Positions 8,690 through 17,980 are shown, counted from the first letter of the stretch. The stretch: DNA of 64,000 nucleotides from Prochlorococcus sp. AG-363-P08 (GCA_003278195.1 QCGE01000003.1:62001-126000), one strand, 5' to 3'. Translations and numbers: made by a program. The notes: a model not told the origin generated them from the sequence alone.

Positions 8690-10171
8690 TTAGTCCTGAT
8701 TTCCTATTAATGAATTAATTTGCTCATTAGCCCAATCTTTTACTGTGTAGGCTTCTACAGCTTTTACCATTAATTCCATCCTTGCAATTTGTTCGTCTTC
8801 ATCCATTAAAATTGCCTGCTCTATAGACTCATCCATTCTTTTATGTGAATAGGGATTTGTAAGTAATGCACCATTTAATATAACTGATGCACCGGTAAAC
8901 TCAGAAAGTACAAGGACCCCTCCCTTGGATTTCCTTGCGGCTGCATATTCTTTCGCAACTAGGTTCAATCCATCTCTCAATGGAGTTATCCAACAGATAT
9001 TAGCTTCTGTAAACCAAGCTACCATTTCTTCATAAGGTATTCTCCGCGTAGATAATCTTATAGGTACCCAGTCAATAAGACTAAATCTGCCATTTATTCT
9101 CCCAACCATTTCTTCTATTGACCGCTGGGTATCCTCATAGATTTTCATTCCACTAGCAGCTGATACACAAGCCAACATAAGAACTACTTTTCCATGCAAA
9201 TCTTTTCTTCTTTCTAGCAATCTTTCAAATGCTAGTAACAACTCTTCGTTTCCTTTTGTATAATCAACACGGCTTGCAGATAAGATTAGCTTCCTACCTT
9301 TTTTTGTACCTTTCCTTATTTCATCTACGTGAGCCATTACTTTCTCACTTTTAGCAATCATTTGTATTAGGTCTGGTGATGTTCCAACGGGAGAACTAAC
9401 TAATTTGATTCTTCTACCTGCATGACTTAACCAGGGAGTGATAAAAGGTTCTGTTAAGGCACTTCCTACCGCTATAAATTTTTTGTCCACTTCTGTTCTC
9501 GGTCCTCTTTTCGCGCCTACTAAACAATTTGCTGCTCTTGCAAAGTTTTCGGTATATCTAGGTATATGAAACCCTACTAAGTCACAGCACAATAAGCTCT
9601 CAATGATTTGTCTTCTCCATGGAAGTATTGCAAATACATCATTGCCAGGGAATGGTGTGTGGTGAAAGAATGCTATTTTGACGTCTTTTCTTTTTTGTCT
9701 TATATAGTGAGGTACTAGCCAAAGGTTGTAGTCATGTACCCATACAGTGGCCCCATCCTCGGCTTCAATACAAGCTGCTTCTGCAAATCTTTTATTAACT
9801 TCATTAAACGTAGACCAATTAGCATTATTTACATCAAAATACGTTGGGAATGTATGTAATATTGGCCAGAATGATTCTTTAGAGGTTACATGATAGAAAC
9901 TGGATACCTCTTCTTCAGAAAGAGGTATTCGACGAAGCAAAAATGGAGCGGGGTGATCCATTTCAATTGCCTCATCTTCTGCTGTTTCTATTTCATCTAC
10001 TTCCCTCCATGCGATCCAAGTACCATTTTTTCTATCTCTAAATAGATTTCTTAAGGTAGGTATTATTCCATTAGGACTTTTTTGGTCAACCCATATTCGC
10101 TCCCCAGCATCATTTGTGCTCTCATCAAATGGTGTTCTATGATATAAAAGAATAAAACTGCTTTTTTTCAT
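8690..10171 (-). CDS. ggpS: Glucosylglycerol-phosphate synthase
   Basis: A 493-residue glycosyltransferase of the trehalose-6-phosphate synthase family (GT20). It transfers glucose from ADP-glucose to glycerol 3-phosphate, giving the precursor of the osmolyte glucosylglycerol. Sequence features typical of GgpS rather than OtsA are KKSPNGI-like QKSPNGIIPTL near residue 31, WVHDYNLWL near residue 144, FFHHTPFPGNDVFAILPWR near 168, and LLCCDLVGFHIPRYTENFA near 194. The C-terminal nucleotide-sugar domain has SASRVDYTKGNEELL and TPLRDGLNLVAKEYAA. It is the first gene of the operon with the ABC importer. No phosphatase (GgpP/StpA) gene is adjacent. The upstream 166 bp are AT-rich with no ribosome-binding site that stands out. 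Confidence 0.93.
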   Translation of the reverse strand: MKKSSFILLYHRTPFDESTNDAGERIWVDQKSPNGIIPTLRNLFRDRKNGTWIAWREVDEIETAEDEAIEMDHPAPFLLRRIPLSEEEVSSFYHVTSKESFWPILHTFPTYFDVNNANWSTFNEVNKRFAEAACIEAEDGATVWVHDYNLWLVPHYIRQKRKDVKIAFFHHTPFPGNDVFAILPWRRQIIESLLCCDLVGFHIPRYTENFARAANCLVGAKRGPRTEVDKKFIAVGSALTEPFITPWLSHAGRRIKLVSSPVGTSPDLIQMIAKSEKVMAHVDEIRKGTKKGRKLILSASRVDYTKGNEELLLAFERLLERRKDLHGKVVLMLACVSAASGMKIYEDTQRSIEEMVGRINGRFSLIDWVPIRLSTRRIPYEEMVAWFTEANICWITPLRDGLNLVAKEYAAARKSKGGVLVLSEFTGASVILNGALLTNPYSHKRMDESIEQAILMDEDEQIARMELMVKAVEAYTVKDWANEQINSLIGNQD

Positions 10172-10337
10172 ATTTAGGATAATATATGTAGAATGGATTC
10201 TATAATTAGTTTTATAAAGTTACTCTACTACAAGTTTTTGATAGAGAGCTAATCTGTTGAGATACTTTAATAAGTAAAATATGATTAGTTTTTCAAAGAT
10301 AATTGTAATGACTATGAGAAACTAGCAAATATTTTAT

Positions 10338-10574
10338 CTAGATTTTACTGAGATCGATACCTAGTGATTTTGCATATGGTCCAAGTCCTTTTTTCTGGAT
10401 AGTTTTTAGAGCTCTTGTTGTCACTCTTAGATTTACCCAGCGTTTACCTTCAGCCCACCAGAGCCGCCTTTGCTGCAAATTTGCTTGTTGGAGTTTCTTG
10501 GTACGAATATGCGAGTGGCTGACTGACATTCCATTGTTTGCTCTGGTTCCTGTCAGTTGGCAAACCCTAGACAT
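10338..10574 (-). CDS. rpmB: 50S ribosomal protein L28
   Basis: A 78-residue basic protein matching L28 over its full length: [20 protein letters not shown], then [16 protein letters not shown] and [19 protein letters not shown]. It is part of the large ribosomal subunit. It lies 60 bp downstream of htpG on the same strand. The single Cys in VCQLTG belongs to the family's N-terminal region, but a full zinc-binding set is absent, as is usual for the zinc-free form. Confidence 0.97.
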   Translation of the reverse strand: MSRVCQLTGTRANNGMSVSHSHIRTKKLQQANLQQRRLWWAEGKRWVNLRVTTRALKTIQKKGLGPYAKSLGIDLSKI

Positions 10575-10634
10575 GGTTGTTCTCCTAGCTCATATATCAC
10601 TACAGCCTAGTACATTGTGTTATCTATGCACTTA

Positions 10635-12521
10635 TTAGATTTTTTCGAGTAGTTGTCCCATAAGCCTTGAAGAACTTGTTTGTAATCCCAATACTTCTTC
10701 TGGCTCCAGCCCCCCTACTCCAAGTCTTGCCATGTCATATAGATTTTTGGCAATTTCCTTTGCTAACTCTTTACTTGGAGAGCTTTCGGTTGCTGACATC
10801 ACGATTGTTCCAGAATGAAGTTTGACTAACCCCTTAATTACAGGGTGATTCTGGTTGATAACTAAAACATGGTTTTCAGGCAACCCAGGAAGCTTTTGTT
10901 CCATAAGTGCACCAATGTCATTAATTCTTCGCATTTGCTCTGGTAGCAGAATTATTGCAGGTGGAGCTTCTGCTCCCTTTAGGTCTTTAACTTGAATAGT
11001 AACTTTATCGTTTCCTAGTGATTCTTTAATCAATTTGATGAGCTTTTCTGATTTTTTCTCACCATCTTTTTCTGTTAATTCTTCTGTGGCTTCATTTTGA
11101 CTTTCACCCAAATCTGAGTCGACCCTTATAAAGCTTATGTTTTCATACTTTTCTTCCAGCCAAGGTATAAATTGAGCATCTATGACCGTTTCTGCTTTTA
11201 GTACCTCTACTTCTTTTGATGTCCACAGGCTTAAGGCACTAGCTTGTGAGATTTCGTCAGTACAATAAAGGACTTTTTTATCAGTTTCATCCTGTATTCG
11301 ATTTATATACTTCTGAAGTGTTGTGTACTTCTTATTGTTGTACTCAATTACATCTGTTCCATTTGCCTCCGCTTTAGTAGTAGTACCGAAAATAATCAGT
11401 TCATCTACTTGGTCAGCAAACTTTGAATCTTCCATAGCTCCTATCTTTATAAAAGGTGATATTGCTTCCCATGCTTCAACATAGAAATCAGGAGTCTCTG
11501 TCTTTATTGCTTTAAGTCTATCTGAAACCTTTTTTGCTACAAAACTGCCGATTGATCGAACTCTTCTGTCTGTCTGAAGTGCACTTCTACTAACGTTTAA
11601 AGGTATATCCTGAGAATCTAATACTCCTCTTAATGCCATCAAATATCGTGGAACAATTTCTTTAATTGAATCACTTACAAATACTTGATTACAAAAAAGC
11701 TTGATCTCACCTTTTTCCCAGTCCGCTCTACCTACACTTCTAGGAAAATACAGTATTCCTTGCAGGTTATATGGATAGTCAGTATTTAGATGTACCCAAA
11801 GTAATGGGTCTCCTTGAAAGGGATATAGGTATCTATAAAAATCTATGTAGTCTTGATTTGACAGTTCTTTTGGCTGTTTTCTCCATGGAGCTTCCCTTTT
11901 GTTTATTGACTCATCTTCTAATTTTATAGTAACGGGCATGAAATCACAATATTTTTGGATTAGATTTTTTACTCTTGACGGGTCAATATATTCAACTTCT
12001 TCTTCAAGTATGTGTAAGATTACATCTGTTCCTGGCTGATCTCTTGAGCATTCATCAATTGAGAACTTAGGTGATCCATCACATTTCCAGATAACAGCTT
12101 TACTATTCTCCTTAGCAGATAGCGTTATTAACTCTACTTCTTTAGCAACCATAAATGATGAATAAAAACCAAGCCCAAAATGTCCGATTATTTCTTCATT
12201 TCCTTTTTTATATTTTTCAAGAAAGTCTTCAGCACTTGAAAATGCGACTTGATTAATGTATTTTTTGACTTCATCTGATGTCATGCCAATTCCATTGTCA
12301 GTTATTTTTATTGTCTTTTTTTCTGGATCTATAGTTATGTTTATTTGCCCATCATCACCTTCTATGCAATCACCTGAAATAGCAGCCATTCTTCTTTTTG
12401 CAATAGCATCTACTGAATTACTTATGAGCTCTCTTAAAAATATTTCATGGTCTGAGTAGACTGCTTTTTTAATAATCGGAAAAATATTCTCCGTATGAAT
12501 TTGGATTTGCCCTTCTTCCAT
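10635..12521 (-). CDS. htpG: Molecular chaperone HtpG (Hsp90)
   Basis: A 628-residue Hsp90. The GHKL ATPase domain holds EIFLRELISNSVDAI near residue 26, TDNGIGMT near 75 and GHFGLGFYSSFMVA near 112. The middle domain includes the catalytic-loop Arg in LNVSRSALQTDRRVRSIG. The C-terminal dimerisation domain follows and ends LMGQLLEKI. In cyanobacteria HtpG supports heat, cold and oxidative stress tolerance and also handles phycobilisome or tetrapyrrole-enzyme clients. It is a single gene followed on the same strand by rpmB. Confidence 0.97.
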   Translation of the reverse strand: MEEGQIQIHTENIFPIIKKAVYSDHEIFLRELISNSVDAIAKRRMAAISGDCIEGDDGQINITIDPEKKTIKITDNGIGMTSDEVKKYINQVAFSSAEDFLEKYKKGNEEIIGHFGLGFYSSFMVAKEVELITLSAKENSKAVIWKCDGSPKFSIDECSRDQPGTDVILHILEEEVEYIDPSRVKNLIQKYCDFMPVTIKLEDESINKREAPWRKQPKELSNQDYIDFYRYLYPFQGDPLLWVHLNTDYPYNLQGILYFPRSVGRADWEKGEIKLFCNQVFVSDSIKEIVPRYLMALRGVLDSQDIPLNVSRSALQTDRRVRSIGSFVAKKVSDRLKAIKTETPDFYVEAWEAISPFIKIGAMEDSKFADQVDELIIFGTTTKAEANGTDVIEYNNKKYTTLQKYINRIQDETDKKVLYCTDEISQASALSLWTSKEVEVLKAETVIDAQFIPWLEEKYENISFIRVDSDLGESQNEATEELTEKDGEKKSEKLIKLIKESLGNDKVTIQVKDLKGAEAPPAIILLPEQMRRINDIGALMEQKLPGLPENHVLVINQNHPVIKGLVKLHSGTIVMSATESSPSKELAKEIAKNLYDMARLGVGGLEPEEVLGLQTSSSRLMGQLLEKI

Positions 12522-12605
12522 TTTTTGTTTTTAGCTTAGATAGAAATTTAAAACTAACTTAGAATAATTTAAATAACTAGTAGGGTTGTCCGAATCTATT
12601 CTTGC

Positions 12606-12830
12606 TTAAGTGATTTTCTGAAGGTCATTTCGCTCTTCAGCTATTACAGCACCATCAACTGGACAGACGGTTAGACAGATACCACAATCAATACATGTAT
12701 TGAAATCTATCCACCAGTAATCATTACCCTTCTCATTTTTCGATCCAGCTTTTTTTATACACCCAACAGGGCAAGCAGGTGCACAATCTGCTACTCCCAT
12801 ACAAGTTTCAGTAACTATGCTGTGGGGCAT
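12606..12830 (-). CDS. Bacterial-type ferredoxin with two Fe-S motifs
   Basis: A 74-residue ferredoxin. The second motif is a canonical 4Fe-4S ligand set, C46-x2-C49-x2-C52-x3-C56-P. The first motif is unusual, with cysteines at 10, 16, 20 and 24, that is C-x5-C-x3-C-P-x2-C, so it may hold a 3Fe-4S or a rearranged 4Fe-4S cluster as in the seven-iron ferredoxin group. An insertion, GSKNEKGNDYWW, separates the two. It is a soluble electron carrier distinct from the plant-type 2Fe-2S ferredoxin of photosynthesis. The partner is unknown. It sits between hisZ and htpG on the same strand, 22 bp after hisZ. Confidence 0.9.
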   Translation of the reverse strand: MPHSIVTETCMGVADCAPACPVGCIKKAGSKNEKGNDYWWIDFNTCIDCGICLTVCPVDGAVIAEERNDLQKIT

Positions 12831-12852
12831 AAGATTAAATTATGATTACTGC

Positions 12853-14034
12853 CTATTCATTTAACCATTCCAACTCAGAACAATTCCTTATTTCCTGTCT
12901 TTTTTTAGCTTCATTCATATCTTTACAGCATTCTAGTTCTAGTTGAGCTGTTATACCTTCTTGATGGAGTTTTGATTGAAATAAGAGTGCACTTTCAAGT
13001 GTTTTTTTAGGACCATATGTTATTAATGTCTTTTTATCAGGTTCAATATATTCGATCTTAGCTGTATTAACTTGTTCTCTAATAGATTCAATTGCAAAAC
13101 TAAACCCAACTCCAGCTGATTCATCTTCCTTAGCTCCACAATGCTTTACAAGCTGGTCATATCTACCTCCTCTTGCTATAACTACAGGCCCAGAAGTTCC
13201 TTGACATACTAACTGAAAAACAATCCCTGTGTATAATTCAAAATGGGGCTGGAATGTAGGGTCTAACTGTACTTCAACACCCTTCTTTTCTGCTATTGGT
13301 TCAAGTAATGTAAACAACCTATTTAAATTAGATATAACATCACTATCTCCATAGAGTGACTTAAGAGTGCTAATTATAACTTTTGATGCGCCCCTGGTTT
13401 CCAGCACTTTAATTAATAAACTCTTTTGTTCTCTAGCTTTTTCTATTTCTTCAAGCCCGATTCGATCGTATTCAATTAAACATCGTTTTATTGCTTCTTT
13501 AATTTTGCCTTCATATGGCTTTAGAATTAATTTCATTATATCGGTATGTCCAATAAGTAATTTAGGTTTTAGGGAAGTGTCTAAACCTAGCGATGATAAT
13601 GATTCCATTAACAATGTAAATAATTCTAGTTCAGCACTTATGCCTGAGACACCAAATAGTTCAACTCCACTTTGCAGATTTTCTTCAATATGTAGACCCC
13701 CTTCTGCTGCTGTTCTGCTTTCAAACACTGTTCCACATGCCCATAGCCTTAAGGGTCTTGGTTTATTGCTAAGGCGATTACAGGCCGCTCTTGCTATAGA
13801 AGCCGTCATTTCTGGTCTTAGACCAAGTGGCTCGTCTGCCACTAATTTGACTATGTCACGGTTATCTATTGCTCCTCCTGCAGTAAGGGTGTCTAACCTT
13901 TCAACTCGAGGTGGAGAAACTTCTTCGTACCCCCAACGTCGATATACATCGGCTAAGCGACTGGTAAGAAAATGGTTTCGTTCAACTTGTTGTGGATTTA
14001 AGTCACGTGCACCAGCTGCTGGTTGCAAAGCCAT
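12853..14034 (-). CDS. hisZ: ATP phosphoribosyltransferase regulatory subunit HisZ
   Basis: A 393-residue protein with a class II aminoacyl-tRNA-synthetase-like core resembling HisRS: GARDLNPQQVERNHFLTSRL, LRPEMTASIARAACNRL (motif 2 region), and VVIARGGRYDQLVKHCG (motif 3 region). The C-terminal anticodon-binding domain of HisRS is missing or reduced, which identifies HisZ. It forms a complex with the short catalytic HisG and is needed for the first step of histidine synthesis and feedback control. The neighbouring gene upstream on the same strand is an inositol-phosphatase family gene 27 bp away; hisG is not in the window. Confidence 0.9.
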   Translation of the reverse strand: MALQPAAGARDLNPQQVERNHFLTSRLADVYRRWGYEEVSPPRVERLDTLTAGGAIDNRDIVKLVADEPLGLRPEMTASIARAACNRLSNKPRPLRLWACGTVFESRTAAEGGLHIEENLQSGVELFGVSGISAELELFTLLMESLSSLGLDTSLKPKLLIGHTDIMKLILKPYEGKIKEAIKRCLIEYDRIGLEEIEKAREQKSLLIKVLETRGASKVIISTLKSLYGDSDVISNLNRLFTLLEPIAEKKGVEVQLDPTFQPHFELYTGIVFQLVCQGTSGPVVIARGGRYDQLVKHCGAKEDESAGVGFSFAIESIREQVNTAKIEYIEPDKKTLITYGPKKTLESALLFQSKLHQEGITAQLELECCKDMNEAKKRQEIRNCSELEWLNE

Positions 14035-14061
14035 TACGTTTATCTCTAAACAAAATATATA

Positions 14062-14949
14062 TCAGGATCCCATGGAATCTATTCCAGGGAACCCATAAGT
14101 AGCTCCAGGCAATGGTTTTATATTTCCAAGCTCTTTAAGCAAGGGTTTTTTAAGAGCAGCATTACAAGCTAAAACCCTTCCAGTCTCTATGTTGAAATTT
14201 CCTCCTTTGTAATCTGCGATTTCTGCTCCAGCTACCGAGGCTATAGCAACTCCTGCTGCTAGATCCCAAGGGGACAAACCCCTTTCCCAATAACCATCTA
14301 TTCGTCCAGCCGCTACATAAGCTAGGTCGACAGATGCTGCACCTGCTCTTCTTACCCCCCTTGTTAGATGAGTAAGTTTGCAAAATTCCGCATAATTATT
14401 GTCGGAAGTTGTTTGCCTGTCATAAGCAAAACCAGTTACCAAAAGAGAATCAACTAACTCACTGACAATCGAGACAGATATGGGGGTGTCATTACAGTAA
14501 GAACCTTTTCCAGGGATACACCAAAATTCTTCATTTAAAGCTGGCGCATATATGGCACCCAGAATTGGCTTCATTTCCCAAAGTAGTCCAATTGATGTTG
14601 CGAAGAATGGATACCCGTGGGCATAGTTTGTTGTCCCATCAAGTGGGTCAATACACCATGTGAGCAAGTTAGTCTCTCCTTTAGATCCGCTTTCCTCAGC
14701 TAGAATTGATAATTCTGGACATTCATTATTGAGATAATCAATAACAACTTTTTCCGCTTCTAAATCAGCATTAGTAACAAGATCTCCAATCCTACCTTTG
14801 CTTTTAATTGAACTTATTTTACCAAAATTTTTATTGAGTACCTCACCGCCTTTATAGGCAGCCTTGCGAGCAACTGCACTAAAATAGTGTATATCCTTAA
14901 TACCTAAGGATGCCTGTTTGGCGACAATTTCTGGATTGTAATTATGCAT
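14062..14949 (-). CDS. Inositol monophosphatase family protein
   Basis: A 295-residue magnesium-dependent phosphatase. Metal-binding motifs are all visible: the Glu of ILAEESGSKGE near residue 80, WCIDPLDGTTNYAHGYPF near residue 97, and SPWDLAAGVAIASVAGAEI near residue 225. Members act on inositol phosphate, 3'-phosphoadenosine phosphate, fructose-1,6-bisphosphate or histidinol phosphate. The neighbour hisZ makes a histidinol-phosphatase role worth considering, because cyanobacteria often use an IMPase-type HisN, but the sequence alone cannot decide this. An N-terminal extension of about 15 residues precedes the conserved core. Confidence 0.87.
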   Translation of the reverse strand: MHNYNPEIVAKQASLGIKDIHYFSAVARKAAYKGGEVLNKNFGKISSIKSKGRIGDLVTNADLEAEKVVIDYLNNECPELSILAEESGSKGETNLLTWCIDPLDGTTNYAHGYPFFATSIGLLWEMKPILGAIYAPALNEEFWCIPGKGSYCNDTPISVSIVSELVDSLLVTGFAYDRQTTSDNNYAEFCKLTHLTRGVRRAGAASVDLAYVAAGRIDGYWERGLSPWDLAAGVAIASVAGAEIADYKGGNFNIETGRVLACNAALKKPLLKELGNIKPLPGATYGFPGIDSMGS

Positions 14950-15128
14950 TAGATGACATGGCGGATAAAAAAGTCTAATTAGTAAATAGGCATCTTTATA
15001 ATTGATTCTACACTTTAACTTCTATTTAAATTAATATCTTCCAATTAATGTTAGCCTTAATGCCAAGTACGCTTTCAAGTTATTCTAGACAACCTTCTGC
15101 TAAATTGTTTATAATTAATTACTGCTCT
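14950..15128. other. Intergenic region upstream of tRNA-Ser
   Basis: This is the first part of a 348-base gap between the IMPase gene and pstB. It is AT-rich and holds the promoter regions of the minus-strand IMPase gene and the plus-strand tRNA. I see no gene or strong repeat in it; a short reading frame that runs through the tRNA is not credible. Confidence 0.6.
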
Positions 15129-15215
15129 GGAGAGATGGCCGAGCGGTTGAAGGCGCAGCACTGGAAATGCTGTATAGGGGCAACCCTATCGAGGGTTCGA
15201 ATCCCTCTCTCTCCG
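15129..15215 (+). tRNA. tRNA-Ser (anticodon GGA)
   Basis: A complete class II tRNA of 87 nt. The acceptor arms GGAGAGA (15129-15135) and TCTCTCC (15208-15214) pair fully, with discriminator G at 15215. The anticodon stem CAGCA/TGCTG encloses the loop CTGGAAA, so the anticodon is GGA at 15163-15165, reading UCC and UCU serine codons. A long variable arm (TATAGGGGCAACCCTAT region) is diagnostic of tRNA-Ser. The T arm is GAGGG-TTCGAAT-CCCTC. CCA is not encoded. Confidence 0.97.
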
Positions 15216-15235
15216 TTCTTTGTACTTTCGTGAAA

Positions 15236-15255
15236 TGCTGGCTTTACAGCCTGCA
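15236..15255 (+). terminator. Possible terminator after tRNA-Ser
   Basis: A short hairpin, TGCTGGCT-TTAC-AGCCTGCA, with one T-T mismatch inside the stem, starts 21 bases after the tRNA. It is followed by a T-rich stretch (TTCATTCTTTTCC). It could end the tRNA transcript, and on the other strand it lies just past the pstB stop. Confidence 0.45.
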
Positions 15256-15297
15256 CTTCATTCTTTTCCTGCTAACTCATAATCTAATATTTATTTC

Positions 15298-16080
15298 TCA
15301 TCCAAAGCGACCAGAAACATAATCTTGAGTAGCCTTCTGAGAGGGGGAATTAAAGATTTTTTCAGTATTGTTAAACTCTACTAAGTAGCCTACTTTTCCA
15401 CTTCCACCTTTTTGAGGTTCTGCATTAAAAAATGCTGTCTTATCACTAACCCTAAGTGCTTGTTGCATGTTATGTGTAACTATTACTATAGTGAACTCTC
15501 TCTTTAGTTCATGAATAGTTTCTTCGATTTTTAGTGTTGAAATTGGGTCAAGTGCAGAGCAAGGCTCATCCATAAGAATGACCTCAGGCTTTGTGGCGAT
15601 TGTTCTGGCAATGCAAAGTCTTTGTTGTTGACCACCTGATAATGAATAACCACTTTCTTTTAACTTGTCTTTGCACTCATCCCATACAGCTGCTTGTTTA
15701 AGTGAAGTTTCTACTAAGAAGTCCATATCTCCTTTATATCCGTTAATTCTCGCTCCGAAAGCAATATTTTCATAAATACTTTTAGGAAAAGGGTTTGGTT
15801 GTTGGAAAACCATGCCAATACGCCTTCTTACTTCTACTGGATCTATATTTATTCCATAAAGATCATTTCCATTGAATAAGACTCTTCCCTTAAGTGAACA
15901 GGAGTCTATTAGATCGTTCATTCGATTGATTGCTCTAAGTACTGTTGATTTTCCACATCCACTAGGTCCTATAAGTGCAGTTACCTTTCCTGATGGTATT
16001 TCTAGAAAGACATTCTTAACTGCCTCCATAGCACCATAACTGATGGTAACGTTTTGAAAGGAGACACAAGATTCAATCAA
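15298..16080 (-). CDS. pstB: Phosphate ABC transporter ATP-binding protein PstB
   Basis: A 260-residue ATPase. Walker [21 protein letters not shown] near residue 38, with the NRMNDL extension, is diagnostic of Pst[18 protein letters not shown] forms the Q-loop, [16 protein letters not shown] is the ABC signature, and [13 protein letters not shown] is Walker B with the PstB-type SALDP. It powers high-affinity phosphate import. It is the last gene of a pstC-pstA-pstB run. The gap from pstA is 41 bp. Confidence 0.96.
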   Translation of the reverse strand: MIESCVSFQNVTISYGAMEAVKNVFLEIPSGKVTALIGPSGCGKSTVLRAINRMNDLIDSCSLKGRVLFNGNDLYGINIDPVEVRRRIGMVFQQPNPFPKSIYENIAFGARINGYKGDMDFLVETSLKQAAVWDECKDKLKESGYSLSGGQQQRLCIARTIATKPEVILMDEPCSALDPISTLKIEETIHELKREFTIVIVTHNMQQALRVSDKTAFFNAEPQKGGSGKVGYLVEFNNTEKIFNSPSQKATQDYVSGRFG

Positions 16081-16121
16081 TTTTGAAATGAAGATCTAAC
16101 TTCTAGTTTAGTGAAATTGTT

Positions 16122-17027
16122 TTATTTTGGGGCAAATCGTCCTAAAAATCTAGCTAACGAGTTTGTTAACAAAAGCATAAGTACAAGAATAAAGGATGCA
16201 GCCCAGGCCAATTGATTTTGTGCCTCATAGGGTTCAAGAGCAAAGTTGTATATCAAAACCGATAATGAAGCTATCGGGTTTAATAAAGCTTCTGGACCTG
16301 AAGACCAGTAAAAGGAAAATAAACCAGTGAAAATCAAAGGGGCTGTTTCACCTGCTGCCCTTGATATTGCAAGTACAATTCCAGTAGCTATTGGATTGAT
16401 TGCAGCCGGTAAAGTTATTCGTGTCACCATGGTGAACTTTGATGCTCCAACCGCTAATGCTCCTGTTCTTAAACCATCTGAGACAAGTTTAAGACCTTCA
16501 TCAGTTGTTTTTATGACTGTAGGAAGCATTAAAATGGATAAGGCAAGCCCTCCTGCTAAGGCACTGAAATTGGTGCCAAATAATATTTTGGTAGAAACAA
16601 TTGCTCCATAAATAAATATTCCTGCGATTATTGATGGGACTCCAGCAAGTACATTTGTGCCAAACCTTATGAATTTGGAGAACTTCCCATCTTGGGAGTA
16701 TTCCGCAAGAAATATTCCTCCTCCCACGCCAATTGGAACTGATATAAATGTAGCAATAAAAGTGACAATAAATGTACCTGCGATAGCATTTCCAATTCCA
16801 CCAGCATTCAAATCATCGCCAGGTGGCTCTGGTAGTTGAGTTAACAATTCCAGATTAATCTGGGAGCTCCCTTTAACTAAAATATAAATTAGGACTAGGA
16901 TTAATGGCAAGATAGTAATTATAGAAAAACAAGCTGAAATAACATTTAATAGCTTGTTCCAGATATTCCTGGAACTGACTCTGGTATAGTTAAGGCTTCC
17001 TTTGGAATTGTATGGAATATTATTCAT
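16122..17027 (-). CDS. pstA: Phosphate ABC transporter permease PstA
   Basis: A 301-residue permease with about six helices. The segment SVPIGVGGGIFLAEY near residue 95 and GALAVGASKFTMVTRITLPA near residue 190 (EAA-type loop) are typical of PstA. The stretch ISRAAGETAPLIFTGL is a PstA hallmark, containing the Arg and Glu required for phosphate transport in the E. coli homologue. An N-terminal cytoplasmic tail of about 25 residues precedes the first helix. It starts 2 bp after the pstC stop, so the two are coupled. Confidence 0.95.
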   Translation of the reverse strand: MNNIPYNSKGSLNYTRVSSRNIWNKLLNVISACFSIITILPLILVLIYILVKGSSQINLELLTQLPEPPGDDLNAGGIGNAIAGTFIVTFIATFISVPIGVGGGIFLAEYSQDGKFSKFIRFGTNVLAGVPSIIAGIFIYGAIVSTKILFGTNFSALAGGLALSILMLPTVIKTTDEGLKLVSDGLRTGALAVGASKFTMVTRITLPAAINPIATGIVLAISRAAGETAPLIFTGLFSFYWSSGPEALLNPIASLSVLIYNFALEPYEAQNQLAWAASFILVLMLLLTNSLARFLGRFAPK

Positions 17028-17029
17028 TA

Positions 17030-17980
17030 TTAGTATTTTAGGCTAAGTTTCTTTACCATCCATTGGGCAAATATATTTACTAATAAAGTTAACAACATAA
17101 GGATTAGTGCAGCAAACATTAATGAAGAAACTTGGCTGCCATCAGCTTCTCCAAATTGATTTGCTAGCATTGCTGCAATAGTATTTCCAGGAGATAATAT
17201 TGACCAATTAAAGTTGTTAGAGTTGCCAATAATCATTGTTACTGCCATTGTTTCTCCCATTGCCCTGCCTAGCGAAAGTAACACCCCGCCAGCTATCCCA
17301 GATATAGCCGCTGGCAGTATTACATTAGTTATTGATGCCCATCTTGTTGCTCCTACACCATATGCTGCTTCTCTTAGTTTTTTAGGAACTTGATTTAATG
17401 AATCCCTTGAGATTGCAGTAATAATAGGAAGTATCATTACAACCAGGATTAGGATGGCAGGTGCCATGCCAGGACCAACTGGTTGAGTACTAAAGAATGG
17501 AATCCAGCTAAAACTATTATTCAAGTAAATCAAGAATGGCCTTATAAAAGGCTCCATTACAAAAATCGCCCAAAGACCAAGTACAACTGAAGGTATAGCT
17601 GCAAGTAATTCGACCATTCCTCCAATTAGAAATCTCAGTTTTGCTGGAATTACATCTTCAGTAATAAATATTGCTGTTCCTACTCCAAGTGGAACAGCAA
17701 TGAAAAGGGAAAGTATTGATGTTAGGAGTGTTCCATATATTGCAGTAAAAGCCCCATATTTATCTGTTACTGGATTCCACTCAGAGGTAACTAGAAATGC
17801 CAAGCCATATCTGCCGATTGATTCTATAGATCCACCAAATACAACTAAAAAAATGCCAAAAAGTAGTATTGCAACCATTGACGCCATTAGAATAACTAAG
17901 CTTTTAAAGCCTTTATCAACAATCTTTTCTGAATTAGACCGTCTTCTAAGGAGAAAAGGATCTGATTTAAACTCAGGCAC
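17030..17980 (-). CDS. pstC: Phosphate ABC transporter permease PstC
   Basis: A 316-residue permease with six or more helices. AVPLGVGTAIFITEDVIP near residue 97 and REAAYGVGATRWASITNVIL near residue 200 match PstC, and LGRAMGETMAVTMIIGNS carries the conserved Arg and Glu of the transport path. It is the first gene of the pstCAB run. The binding protein PstS is not encoded next to it. Its start faces dnaK across 143 bp in which I find no convincing Pho-box repeats. Confidence 0.95.
   Translation of the reverse strand: MPEFKSDPFLLRRRSNSEKIVDKGFKSLVILMASMVAILLFGIFLVVFGGSIESIGRYGLAFLVTSEWNPVTDKYGAFTAIYGTLLTSILSLFIAVPLGVGTAIFITEDVIPAKLRFLIGGMVELLAAIPSVVLGLWAIFVMEPFIRPFLIYLNNSFSWIPFFSTQPVGPGMAPAILILVVMILPIITAISRDSLNQVPKKLREAAYGVGATRWASITNVILPAAISGIAGGVLLSLGRAMGETMAVTMIIGNSNNFNWSILSPGNTIAAMLANQFGEADGSQVSSLMFAALILMLLTLLVNIFAQWMVKKLSLKY

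Noticed and set aside
13367-14098. A 243-codon open frame on the plus strand
   Set aside because: It is fully antisense to hisZ and the end of the IMPase gene, which have clear family motifs; its translation is Ser/Pro/Leu-rich and matches no family.
15048-15233. A 61-codon frame across the tRNA
   Set aside because: It runs through tRNA-Ser, which explains the sequence conservation; the peptide is not credible.
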